DNA of 64,000 nt from Lysobacterales bacterium. Lineage in GTDB: Bacteria; Pseudomonadota; Gammaproteobacteria; Xanthomonadales; SZUA-5. The notes under the pieces were generated by a model. The model was not told the DNA's origin and ran no database searches. It saw only the letters and a list, made by a program, of their open reading frames with translations. The first letter of the stretch is position 1, and each line of letters begins with the position of its first letter. The position numbers and the translations under genes are program-made. The stretch covers positions 62,001 to 126,000 of the forward strand of contig JALHMH010000003.1 of the NCBI GenBank assembly GCA_022844165.1, in the 5' to 3' direction. Below, one piece after another: positions 35,310 to 44,493 of the stretch.

Positions 35310-38300
35310 ATGAGCGAAACACTCACGCCCGAGAAAGAGAAATTGCTTGCCAAGCTACTTGGCGATCACGGAGCGACCGGCAAATGGCATCGGATCGTCA
35401 GGGGAACGGATGGCCCTGAACATCCGCAGTCCTTCGCTCAGCGAATGCTGTGGTTCCAGTATTTGCTTCGCCCATACTCGTCCGCCTACAACATCCACAG
35501 TGCCACACGGCTCCGCGGGCCGCTTCAGGTTCAAGCCCTGAATCTGGCCGTTAACGCGGTCGTGGCTCGGCATGAACCCTTGAGGACCCTGTTCGACGAA
35601 GACAACGGCCTGCCGATACAACGCGTGTCCGCGAGCCTGGAATTGACCGTGCCTACCATCGACCTCACACACTTCGATGAGGAACGAAAGATGGCAGAAG
35701 CGATGCGGCTCATCCATGGCGAGGCCGTGCGGCCTTTCGACCTGCGAAGGGGCCCATTGTTGCGATTGCACCTGATCAAACTCTCAACGCAGGAGCACAT
35801 CTTACTCTTCAATGTCCATCATATCGTTGCGGATGGATGGTCGTTGGGCGTGTTGGCTGGAGAAGTTTCGGAGATCTATCGCGCCAAAATTGAGGGGCAA
35901 GAAGCAAAGCTTGCTGGACTACCCATCCGCTATGCGGATTACGCCCGCTGGCAGCACAAAACGCTGAAAGGGCAAACTCTCGAATCACTGCTCTCATTCT
36001 GGAAGTCGTCGCTCCAGGATGCGCCGCCGATTCTGCAACTGCCCTACAAACGTAGCAACGGTACGACCTCAGCGGACCACGGCTCGGGAATGAGCTTTAG
36101 AGTCGAATACAGAACGACCGAGCTGTTGCGAAAGGCGGCGGGTCGTTCCGGCGCCAGTTTGTTCATGATTCTGTTTGCAACTTATGCCGTTTTGCTCCGC
36201 CGATATTCTGGTCAGGACGACATTGTCATCGGAACCCCCATCGCTGGCCGCCATTCGGAGGAAATGGAGCCGTTGATTGGTCATTTCGTAAACATGTTGG
36301 CCATTCGAGTACGGCTGACCGGTGCACTTGCTTTTGCCGACCTGTTGCTTGATGCAAGAGCAGCTTGTTTGGCAGCGTTTGAACATCAAGCCCTGCCGTT
36401 CGACCGACTGGTCGAGGAGCTTGCTCCAGATCGGAACGTATTGTTTCCACCGATCTTTCAAGCCGTTTTTTCTCTCCAGAATGCACCTGGTGAGCCGCTT
36501 TCGCTGGCGGATTTGAGTGCCACCAGAGTTGAGTACGAACTTAAGCTCGCGAAGTTTCCTATCGCTCTGGACCTTGAAGAGTCGAATGGCGGCCTTGACG
36601 GCGTGTTTCAATTCTCGACAGCACACCTCGATGAAAGCGTCGTTCGCGCCATGATGAGCGACTATCAACGAATGTTGGAGACGATAGCCGTTCAGGTAAA
36701 CGTCGACGTTCGCAGTCTCTCGGCGCCAGATCGCGCCACATATCGGCGTGTGGTCGACGAGTTCAATCGAACGGAACTGGCAATAACTTACCCTGGCGGT
36801 CTGCATGTGCTTTTCGAACGCCAGGCAGAGCTCACGCCGAATTCGGTGGCCGTGGAAGCCGGCGCAAACAAGCGTACTTACGCTGACGTCAACTCGGGTG
36901 CCGACAGGTTCGCTCATGCGCTTGTTGGCCGCAGGGTCAACCGTGGCGATGTCGTTGGCGTTTTGCTCCCACGCTCACCGGTCCTGATCGAAGCGCTCCT
37001 GGGCATCTTAAAGTCCGGAGCAACGTATCTGCCGATGGACCCGGCATATCCCGATGAGCGACTGAGGCTGCTGTTGGCAGACAGCGGTGCGGTCGGCGTC
37101 GTCACCAATGCCGAACTAGGCGCCCGTTTGCCGCATCGGGACAGTTTCTGGAAGCTCTCCAGCGAAATGCTCGAAGAACCACCCGGGCCTGTCGAAAGCA
37201 CTCGGGTTGACCCGGAGCAGGCGGCCTATCTTATCTATACGTCTGGATCTACCGGGCAACCAAAAGGCGTGATCATTGAGCATCAAAACGCCGTCGCACT
37301 TCTGAATTGGGCGTGGACTGCTTATGGCCGCGACGAGCTGTCCCGCGTTCTGGCATCGACGTCGATTTGCTTTGACCTTTCAGTGTTCGAGATCTTCGTG
37401 CCGCTTAGCGTCGGCGGTTGCGTGGTTGTTGTAGACAGCGCGCTGGACTTGGCGGAAAGCCATCGAGTCACTCTCCTGAACACCGTGCCCTCGATCATGA
37501 CCGAGTTGATTCGGTTCGATCGCTTGCCTTCCAGTGTGCGCACCGTCAACCTGGCTGGAGAGGCTCTGCCGCTTTCCCTGGTTAAGGATATCGAGCGCAT
37601 ATCGCCTCACGTCAGGTTGTTGAACTTGTATGGCCCGTCGGAAGACACCACCTACTCAACATGGCACGAAGTCGACCCGAGCGAGGATGTGGCGCCACCG
37701 ATAGGTCGCCCGATCGCCAATACCCAAGCCTATGTGCTGGACGCCGACATGAACCCGGTTCCGTTGGGCGTGACTGGCGAGATCTACCTGGGTGGCGCTG
37801 GCGTAGCGCGCGGTTACCTGGGGCGACCGGAATTGACCAAAGAGCGTTTCGTGAATGATCCTTTTTCAGGTCAGCCTAAGGCACGACTTTACAAGACGGG
37901 AGATCGCGGTCGCCAGCGCAGCGACGGCACCCTTGAGTACTTAGGCCGCGGGGATGGCCAAGTTAAGATCAGGGGTTGCCGCATTGAACTCGCCGAAGTG
38001 GAGGTCGTCGCTGAAGCCTGCGCACCAGGTTTTCGCGTAGTTGTCGATTTCTCGGATGCCGACTCATCGAACGGTCGCCGCCTGATTGGTTTCCTCGAAT
38101 GCGGCATCGACGCTGCGCCGGCCGAAAGAGACTTGATCTCCAAACTCCGATCGCGCCTGCCGGAAGTGATGGTGCCAACAGAATGGTCTTTCGTCGAGAC
38201 ATTCCCGCGCAACAGCAACGGCAAAATCGACCGGGCCAAATTGCGGCTTTCGCTGCCCTTAGGTTCGATTGAACGCGATGAATCCGAATATCGTCCACCG

Positions 38301-41300
38301 GTGACCGAGTTGCAAAAACAGATGGTGGAGATCTGGGAGCGTGTACTGGACCGGGACCGAATCGGTATTGGCGACAATTTCTTCGACCTGGGCGGTCACT
38401 CGCTCCTTGCGACGCAGGTTGTTTCGCGGCTGCGAAAGACCACGGCGGTAGAACTGCCGCTTCAGACCATCTTCGAATTTCCTACGATCGAGACCCTGTG
38501 CCTGAACATTGAGGGGAACAGTTGGGCAAGCACAGTTCCGCCGCCGCCATTGTTGCCGTTGGCGATGGACGAAAGTCAGCCGAAAACCGTAGTTCAGTCG
38601 TTTGCCCAGCAGAGGCTTTGGTTCCTGGATCAGCTTGAACCTGGCAGCACCGCCTATTTGGTCGGCATTGCCATGAAAATGACTGGCTTCCTGGATCTTC
38701 GCGTTCTGCAGTCATGCTTCGATGCTCTGGTGGAACGCCATGAAGCATTAAGAACAGTTTTTGACGTCCAGAATGACCAGATGGTGCAGATCGTACTTCC
38801 CCCAACCTCGCCGCTCATATCAATTGCAAATCTGGACGCACTGCCCGAATCGGAGCGTGACGATCGCGCCAGACAACTCATGAAGGAGGAAGTCGAACGG
38901 CCGATGAACCTGCAAACAGGACCGTTGTTGCGGGTTAATCTCATTCGCTTGTCGGCCGAACACCATCTGCTGCAGATTACCACGCATCACATTGTCAACG
39001 ATGCGTGGTCAATTGGTGTGCTGGTCGACGAACTCTCGGTTCGTTATCGAGCCGGTATCGAAGGCAACCCGGCTTCGCTTCAGCCACTAGCCATCCAATA
39101 CACTGATTTTGCTGCCTGGCAAAAAGAGTGGATCCAGTTTGGCGTTCTGGAGGCCTTGCTTCACTACTGGCGACAGCGCCTCGAAGGCGCGCCGGACACG
39201 GTGGCGCTTCCCTTTGACCGCCCCCGACATGTTTCGCGCGGCTTTCGGGGGGCTCGGGTTGGTTTCGCATTCGATTCGGCCACCACATCGTCACTTCAGG
39301 CGCTTGCAAAAGCCAATAACGCAACACTATTTATTGTCTTGCTCGCGGCTTTCAAGGCGCTTTTGTTTCGGTATACCGGCCAGGACGATATGGTGGTTGG
39401 ATCGCCAATCGCCAACCGCAATCGCGACGAACTCGAGCCGCTGATCGGTTTCTTTGTGAATACGCTTGTACTCAGGACCGATTTGTCGGGAGATCCAGAT
39501 TTTCGTAAGACCATTTCCCGAGTTCGGGATGTCGCGCTCGGCGCATATGCACATCAGGACCTTCCGTTCGAGAAGTTGGTGGAGCAGCTGGGGCCCGAGC
39601 GGCGCTGGGGGCGTTCACCGTTGTTTCAAGTGATGTTCGTTCTACAAAATGCTCCTGCGGGAGAATTGTCGCTTCCGGGATTGAAGCTCTCGCCGGTCAG
39701 GTTAGAAAACACGACGGCAAAGTTCGACCTTAGTCTCCATATCCAGCAGGTCGGCGATCGGATCGAAGGCGAGTGTGAATTCAGCAGCGACCTGTTCGAA
39801 ACATCAACGATCACACGGATGATGTCGCACTATCAAGGACTGGTCGCCGCGGTATTGGAGGACCCGAGTCGGCGATTGTCGCAACTTAAGTTGTTGTCTT
39901 CCTCGGAACACGACAATTTGCGGCAGTGGGGAGAAGGCAGGAAGGGCGAAGTCGTTGGGACAGTGTTGTCCTGGTTCGATGCGTTGGTGTTATCGGATGC
40001 AGGTTCACCGGCGCTGGTTGAGGATGGTGAGACGGTGAGCTATGGCTCGTTGCACACCCGGTCTTTGCATTTGGCGCAGACGCTGGCGGCGCGCGGGGTC
40101 GGCGATTCTGGCATCGTAGGTTTGGCGTTGTCAGGTTTAGTCGATCGTGTAACGGCGATGTTGGCGTCGTGGCGCTTGGGGGCGGCCTTTTTGCCGTTGG
40201 ATTTATCCCACCCGCAAGCACGGTTGCATTGGATGCTGGAGGATGCTGGTGCGGTGATGGTGCTGGCGCGTGGCGATATTGGGTGGGACAAGAGCCGAAC
40301 GCTGGACCTGTATGGAATCCAATGGCCCGAGGGTGCTATGGCAGTAGTGCCTGCTGTGGATCTGCCGGCCGGGTTGCTCGCCTATGTGATCTACACGTCC
40401 GGGTCCAGCGGTCGACCCAAATGCGTGGAGATCGACCATAGTGGCCTGGCGAATTTGGTGGTCTGGCACAACAGGACATTCGCGGTAGACAAGACCAGTA
40501 TGGCCTCGCAACTGGCAGGACCCGCATTCGATGCATCGTTGTGGGAGATATGGCCTTATTTGTCAGCGGGCGGAACCGTGAGCGCGGTTCCTGCGGAGAT
40601 TCGTGTGAATCCCGAGGCCTTGATCCTCTGGCTGAGTGCGCATGGGATGACCCACGCATTTATGCCAACGCCTTTGGGCGAAGCGTGTTTAGACGAACCC
40701 TGGCCCGAGTCGACGCGACTTAAGACTCTGCTGGTCGGCGGGGACGTGCTGCATCGTCGTCCGCGAAGCGGCTTGCCGTTCCGGCTGTACAACGCATACG
40801 GGCCGACCGAGGGGACGGTCGTATCGACGTGCGATGAGGTGCTGTCCGATGAGATCGGATTGCCGCCGATCGGCAGGCCGATCGACAACGTCCGCGTATA
40901 CGTGCTCGATGCCCATGGCGAGCCGGTGCCGATCGGGGTGGCAGGCGAGCTGTGCATCGCTGGGCGAGGCCTGGCGCGTGGCTACCGCGGCGACGAGCAG
41001 CGCACGGCGGAGCAGTTCGTGGAGCATGGCGAGTTCGCGGGCGGGCGCGTGTACCGTTCTGGCGATCGGGCACGATTTCGTGCCGATGGACGCCTGGAAT
41101 TTCTAGGCCGTTTGGATGCGCAAATCAAGTTGCGTGGTATGCGTATCGAACCGGGCGAAATTGAGGCCGAACTGCTCGCCATTGAAGGGGTATCTGAAGC
41201 ACTCGTGGTTGCTGATGACATCTTCACGAATACAAAGCGCCTCGTCGCTTATGTGGTTCCAGCCGCCCATGCGAATCCTGATGTCGACAACCTGCTGGAG

Positions 41301-42635
41301 TCCCTGAGACTGAAACTGCCAGAACACATGGTGCCGACTTCGGTGGTCTTCCTGGACCGGATTCCGGTGACAGCGAACGGTAAGTTGGATCGCACTGCTC
41401 TGCCTTCCCCGAGCCTGCGTCACGCAGACTTTATTGACACCGTATTGCCACCCAGGGACGCGATTGAGCGGGCGCTTGTCGAGATCTGGGAAGAGTTGCT
41501 GGGCGTCAGTCCGATTGGCATATCCCAGAACTTCTTTGCGTTGGGCGGACACTCGCTTCTGGCGGCCCGACTGCAGGGCGCGCTGCGCGAACGATTCGGT
41601 CTGACCGTTCCTTTCCATGCGCTCTTCCAGAATGCGACGATTTCAAACCTGTCCGAGTTCATTCGCGCTCACCACGACGGAGAGACGCGCCCCAGCAACG
41701 CCGTCCGCCCAACCGAACCGGTGAAAGATGGTCAGCAAGCTGGATTCTGGAGTCGATTGAAACAGGTTTTCAGGAGTTCACGACGGCCACCCAAAAGTTC
41801 GGATCCCGCACGGACGTTGAGTGCTGAGGAAGTCAAGCGTGTGCTCGTCTCTTTACAAGAGGGCGACCCAGGAGCAGCGACACTGGTGCTGATCCATCCG
41901 GTCGCGGGGCGCGTGTTCTGTTATGGCGAGCTGGTAGCGGCACTCGGAAAGCAATGCCGGATTTTCGGCCTGGAATCAACGCATTTGCCGAAAGAGGAAC
42001 GGTCGATCGAGACGCTTGCCGACTACTACGCCACCGTCATTGGCTCGCTTGCAGAAATGCAGCGTGAGTACCACATACTCGGGTGGTCGCTCGGGGGACT
42101 CGTCGCGTTCGATGCCGCCCGCCTCCTTTACAAAAGGGGAAATCCCCCGAAGAACGTCGTTTTGATCGATAGCTTTCCGACCGAGCTGAACCGAGCTGAC
42201 GATTCATCCGAGGAGTCGCTACTTGCGCAATATGCGGCCGACCTGGCGGCACAATACGGACAAGTCACCATCGAGTTACCCTCGCCTCCGTCGGCAACAT
42301 CGGAGGGATTCGACGTGCTCTGGCAGACGCTTATTGCCGCAGGCATTGATATCGACCGGCAAATACTCGAATCCAGTTGGCAGGAGTATCGCATTAATAG
42401 AAAGGCGTGGGCTCGTTTCAAACCAGAGAATTACGCGGGCAGAGTGCATTTGATCACCGCTACCGAAACACTCGAGACGCAAAAACGCACTCCATTGAAG
42501 ATCTGGGGTTCCCTGGCCAACGGCGGCTTTGGAATCGACGTCCTGCCTGGAAATCATTACACCCTTTTGAAATCTCCATTGGTTCATGTCGTCGCAAATC
42601 GCCTGGATCAAATTATAAGAACATCCCCGCCTTAA
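35310..42635 (+). CDS. Bimodular non-ribosomal peptide synthetase, modules 3-4 with terminal thioesterase (C-A-T-C-A-T-TE)
   Basis: 2441 residues. An N-terminal docking-like helix (TPEKEKLLAKLLG) precedes C3 with HHIVADG (170-176). A3 (about 490-985): SGSTGQPKG, code read as DLFNNALTYK, which I associate with Ala (Gly possible). T3 Ser1031. C4 has HHIVNDA (Asp1231), again Ala for Gly. A4 (about 1547-2030) is nearly identical to A2, code DAWFLGAVVK, Leu-like. T4 Ser2082. The TE (about 2175-2441) has the nucleophile elbow GWSLGG (Ser2260) and a C-terminal His in PGNHYTLL, so it should release the peptide by hydrolysis or cyclisation. No E domain is present. ATG is 2 nt after the previous stop. 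Confidence 0.93.
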   Translation: MSETLTPEKEKLLAKLLGDHGATGKWHRIVRGTDGPEHPQSFAQRMLWFQYLLRPYSSAYNIHSATRLRGPLQVQALNLAVNAVVARHEPLRTLFDEDNGLPIQRVSASLELTVPTIDLTHFDEERKMAEAMRLIHGEAVRPFDLRRGPLLRLHLIKLSTQEHILLFNVHHIVADGWSLGVLAGEVSEIYRAKIEGQEAKLAGLPIRYADYARWQHKTLKGQTLESLLSFWKSSLQDAPPILQLPYKRSNGTTSADHGSGMSFRVEYRTTELLRKAAGRSGASLFMILFATYAVLLRRYSGQDDIVIGTPIAGRHSEEMEPLIGHFVNMLAIRVRLTGALAFADLLLDARAACLAAFEHQALPFDRLVEELAPDRNVLFPPIFQAVFSLQNAPGEPLSLADLSATRVEYELKLAKFPIALDLEESNGGLDGVFQFSTAHLDESVVRAMMSDYQRMLETIAVQVNVDVRSLSAPDRATYRRVVDEFNRTELAITYPGGLHVLFERQAELTPNSVAVEAGANKRTYADVNSGADRFAHALVGRRVNRGDVVGVLLPRSPVLIEALLGILKSGATYLPMDPAYPDERLRLLLADSGAVGVVTNAELGARLPHRDSFWKLSSEMLEEPPGPVESTRVDPEQAAYLIYTSGSTGQPKGVIIEHQNAVALLNWAWTAYGRDELSRVLASTSICFDLSVFEIFVPLSVGGCVVVVDSALDLAESHRVTLLNTVPSIMTELIRFDRLPSSVRTVNLAGEALPLSLVKDIERISPHVRLLNLYGPSEDTTYSTWHEVDPSEDVAPPIGRPIANTQAYVLDADMNPVPLGVTGEIYLGGAGVARGYLGRPELTKERFVNDPFSGQPKARLYKTGDRGRQRSDGTLEYLGRGDGQVKIRGCRIELAEVEVVAEACAPGFRVVVDFSDADSSNGRRLIGFLECGIDAAPAERDLISKLRSRLPEVMVPTEWSFVETFPRNSNGKIDRAKLRLSLPLGSIERDESEYRPPVTELQKQMVEIWERVLDRDRIGIGDNFFDLGGHSLLATQVVSRLRKTTAVELPLQTIFEFPTIETLCLNIEGNSWASTVPPPPLLPLAMDESQPKTVVQSFAQQRLWFLDQLEPGSTAYLVGIAMKMTGFLDLRVLQSCFDALVERHEALRTVFDVQNDQMVQIVLPPTSPLISIANLDALPESERDDRARQLMKEEVERPMNLQTGPLLRVNLIRLSAEHHLLQITTHHIVNDAWSIGVLVDELSVRYRAGIEGNPASLQPLAIQYTDFAAWQKEWIQFGVLEALLHYWRQRLEGAPDTVALPFDRPRHVSRGFRGARVGFAFDSATTSSLQALAKANNATLFIVLLAAFKALLFRYTGQDDMVVGSPIANRNRDELEPLIGFFVNTLVLRTDLSGDPDFRKTISRVRDVALGAYAHQDLPFEKLVEQLGPERRWGRSPLFQVMFVLQNAPAGELSLPGLKLSPVRLENTTAKFDLSLHIQQVGDRIEGECEFSSDLFETSTITRMMSHYQGLVAAVLEDPSRRLSQLKLLSSSEHDNLRQWGEGRKGEVVGTVLSWFDALVLSDAGSPALVEDGETVSYGSLHTRSLHLAQTLAARGVGDSGIVGLALSGLVDRVTAMLASWRLGAAFLPLDLSHPQARLHWMLEDAGAVMVLARGDIGWDKSRTLDLYGIQWPEGAMAVVPAVDLPAGLLAYVIYTSGSSGRPKCVEIDHSGLANLVVWHNRTFAVDKTSMASQLAGPAFDASLWEIWPYLSAGGTVSAVPAEIRVNPEALILWLSAHGMTHAFMPTPLGEACLDEPWPESTRLKTLLVGGDVLHRRPRSGLPFRLYNAYGPTEGTVVSTCDEVLSDEIGLPPIGRPIDNVRVYVLDAHGEPVPIGVAGELCIAGRGLARGYRGDEQRTAEQFVEHGEFAGGRVYRSGDRARFRADGRLEFLGRLDAQIKLRGMRIEPGEIEAELLAIEGVSEALVVADDIFTNTKRLVAYVVPAAHANPDVDNLLESLRLKLPEHMVPTSVVFLDRIPVTANGKLDRTALPSPSLRHADFIDTVLPPRDAIERALVEIWEELLGVSPIGISQNFFALGGHSLLAARLQGALRERFGLTVPFHALFQNATISNLSEFIRAHHDGETRPSNAVRPTEPVKDGQQAGFWSRLKQVFRSSRRPPKSSDPARTLSAEEVKRVLVSLQEGDPGAATLVLIHPVAGRVFCYGELVAALGKQCRIFGLESTHLPKEERSIETLADYYATVIGSLAEMQREYHILGWSLGGLVAFDAARLLYKRGNPPKNVVLIDSFPTELNRADDSSEESLLAQYAADLAAQYGQVTIELPSPPSATSEGFDVLWQTLIAAGIDIDRQILESSWQEYRINRKAWARFKPENYAGRVHLITATETLETQKRTPLKIWGSLANGGFGIDVLPGNHYTLLKSPLVHVVANRLDQIIRTSPP
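39782..41191 (+). repeat. 1.41-kb direct repeat, copy 2 (module 4 adenylation domain)
   Basis: Partner of 33279-34688, same orientation and domain frame. It runs from the end of C4 through A4 motif A8 and stops just before the variable part of the A subdomain, so the whole specificity pocket except the distal Lys is inside. Differences from copy 1 cluster at both ends. Confidence 0.95.
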
Positions 42636-42797
42636 TGACCGCGAATATCCTGGTCGACAAGTATAGAAACCTGTTCTCAAAAAACGATAAGCCGGCAAAA
42701 TCACCGGCGCAGCCACACAACCAGTCGCAGCAATTTTTCTGCCCGCGCTACAGACCTTGTGACACGTAGTTGGATCATTGAAAACCGGAGGTAGCTT

Positions 42798-43592
42798 ATG
42801 AAAGTCCGAGAAAAAGAAGTTGCCCTGCGGCCGAAAAAACCGTGGTTCTCTCACGATGGCGGGTCGTTCGAAGGCGCGGAGCCTTTCTACTTCGAAACCT
42901 CGGGTTTTCCGTGGGTGGCGCGCATCGAACAACACTGGGAGACCATCCGCGACGAACTTGTGGGTCTGGCAAATGAACACAATGACAGTCTGCAGCCCTA
43001 TGCGAACACATCGATGATCTCACGGCCGAAAAGCTGGAAGACTTTTGGGTTGATGTTCTGGTCAATCGTCACTCGGAAGAACTGCATAAAGGCGCCCAAG
43101 ACATGGGCGTTATTGAAGACGATTCCCAATATTACCGCAGCGTCCTTCAACTTGCTCGAGCCTGGTGCCACGATAAAGCCCCACAATGGGGATACTAATG
43201 CAATTATTCGTTGCCATCTCGGGTTGGTAGTTCCGGGAACTGCGCCGCAGTGTGCTTTTCGCGTAGGCAGCGAAATTAGAGGCTGGGAAGAGGGCAAGTT
43301 CCTTATGTTCTGCGACGCGCATGAGCACACGGCTTGGAATAATACCAACCAGCTGCGATATATATTAGTTGTTGATGTGATGAGACCCGAATACGCGGCT
43401 CGATCACGAGCGATTTCGGCTCGAGTGTTGGCTTCCATCAATATGCAAATTTGTTACCAGAATTTTGAGTGGCTCCGCCGCCTGTTTGGGAGTGAACGTG
43501 CCCGGAGGATGGTATTCGCGCTTTTCCGTCTTTTCCATAACATACAGCTCCTGGTATGGCTTCCTGCATCGAATAAGCTGCTCCGTTCCTAG
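42798..43592 (+). CDS. Aspartyl/asparaginyl beta-hydroxylase-family Fe(II)/2-oxoglutarate dioxygenase
   Basis: 264 residues of the AspH/LpxO-type family. The fold's core is clear: GATIKPHNGDTNAIIRCHLGLVVP supplies the first metal His and the 2-oxoglutarate-contacting Arg region, RVGSEIRGWEEGK follows, and HEHTAWNN gives the second His, with LRYILVVDVMRPEY after it. The C-terminus is mildly hydrophobic. Members either hydroxylate Asp/Asn residues or, as in LpxO, fatty acyl chains, so in a lipopeptide cluster it could modify an amino acid or the acyl tail. A GGAGG site precedes the ATG. It starts about 160 bp after the NRPS, and base composition from here to the PPTase looks more A/T-rich than the NRPS genes. 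Confidence 0.85.
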   Translation: MKVREKEVALRPKKPWFSHDGGSFEGAEPFYFETSGFPWVARIEQHWETIRDELVGLANEHNDSLQPYANTSMISRPKSWKTFGLMFWSIVTRKNCIKAPKTWALLKTIPNITAASFNLLEPGATIKPHNGDTNAIIRCHLGLVVPGTAPQCAFRVGSEIRGWEEGKFLMFCDAHEHTAWNNTNQLRYILVVDVMRPEYAARSRAISARVLASINMQICYQNFEWLRRLFGSERARRMVFALFRLFHNIQLLVWLPASNKLLRS

Positions 43593-43653
43593 CGTTCTTA
43601 AGACGATCCCAAAAAATCACTGAACTTGTTTTCTGGCGAGCCAACGACTTCTA

Positions 43654-44493
43654 ATGTACAAGACGGTTCAGTACTGGAAAATGGTGGCGATCGGAAATGA
43701 GTTCGTGCTGATACACGGCGAGGATGTGCCCTGCGAGGCTGACTATGGAGAGCTTGCCAGAACCCTGTGCAACCGAAAAGGCGGAGTCGGCGCGGACGGC
43801 CTTTTGATTCTCTTTTCTCGCGTCCTGAGAATGTTTAATCCCGACGGATCGGAGGATTTCTGCGGCAACGGTCTCAGATGTGCTGCCGTACATGGCTTCT
43901 CTAACGGAAGTCTGAGGGCGGAGGATGTTATCTTGCACCAAGGCGTTCCAGTCCAGATATCAATGACTGGGGAAAGCCGGTCGAAAATTAAACTTCCACC
44001 GGCCAGTTTCGAGCCTGAGCATGTTCCGATACGTGCTCGAAGAGAGATTTTCTCGAAACCCATACTCATTGCGAACCGAGAGAGAGAAATTAGCTGTCTA
44101 AGCACAGGGTCTACCCATACTGTGCTGTTTTCTCCATGCCCTGTTCCAGACGACGAGTTCATTGAGTTGGGCACGGCACTCGAAAATCACCCGCTGTTTC
44201 CGAGGCGCACGTCAACCATGTTTGCCTGTCCGCTGGATGATCGATATATCCTGATGCGACCATTTGAGCGTGGCGTTGGTGAGACACGTGGATGCGGAAC
44301 CGGCTCTGCAGCGGTGGTAGTCGTTTGGGCAAGGAAAAGCGGATTGAGCGGGAGGTTCGCGGTTGTCAATACCGGCGGTATGGTCGAAGTGTGTCTTGAC
44401 GATTGGACCGGTTCGATTACATTGGAGTCCGAGGTTAGTATGATCGAATCAGGTCATTTCTGTATCGAAAAGGCGCCCAATGAATATCGTTGA
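43654..44493 (+). CDS. DapF-family PLP-independent amino acid epimerase/racemase
   Basis: 279 residues with the pseudo-symmetric diaminopimelate epimerase fold. Both catalytic cysteines are in place: DFCGNGLRCAA near residue 70 and ETRGCGTGSAA near residue 212. The N-terminus KMVAIGNEFVLI and NRKGGVGADGLL match the family, while GTGSAAVVV replaces the common GTGACA. The family includes DapF itself and relatives that act on other amino acids, such as the histidine racemase CntK. Its place between the hydroxylase and PPTase genes suggests a dedicated precursor enzyme, possibly giving a D-configured residue, because the NRPSs lack E domains. It could still be the housekeeping dapF. The last 14 nt overlap the PPTase gene. 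Confidence 0.82.
   Translation: MYKTVQYWKMVAIGNEFVLIHGEDVPCEADYGELARTLCNRKGGVGADGLLILFSRVLRMFNPDGSEDFCGNGLRCAAVHGFSNGSLRAEDVILHQGVPVQISMTGESRSKIKLPPASFEPEHVPIRARREIFSKPILIANREREISCLSTGSTHTVLFSPCPVPDDEFIELGTALENHPLFPRRTSTMFACPLDDRYILMRPFERGVGETRGCGTGSAAVVVVWARKSGLSGRFAVVNTGGMVEVCLDDWTGSITLESEVSMIESGHFCIEKAPNEYR

Noticed and set aside
42691..42707. GCCGG/CCGGC hairpin after NRPS2 as operon terminator
   Set aside because: Only a 5-bp stem with no T-tract, and the downstream genes appear to be part of the same cluster.
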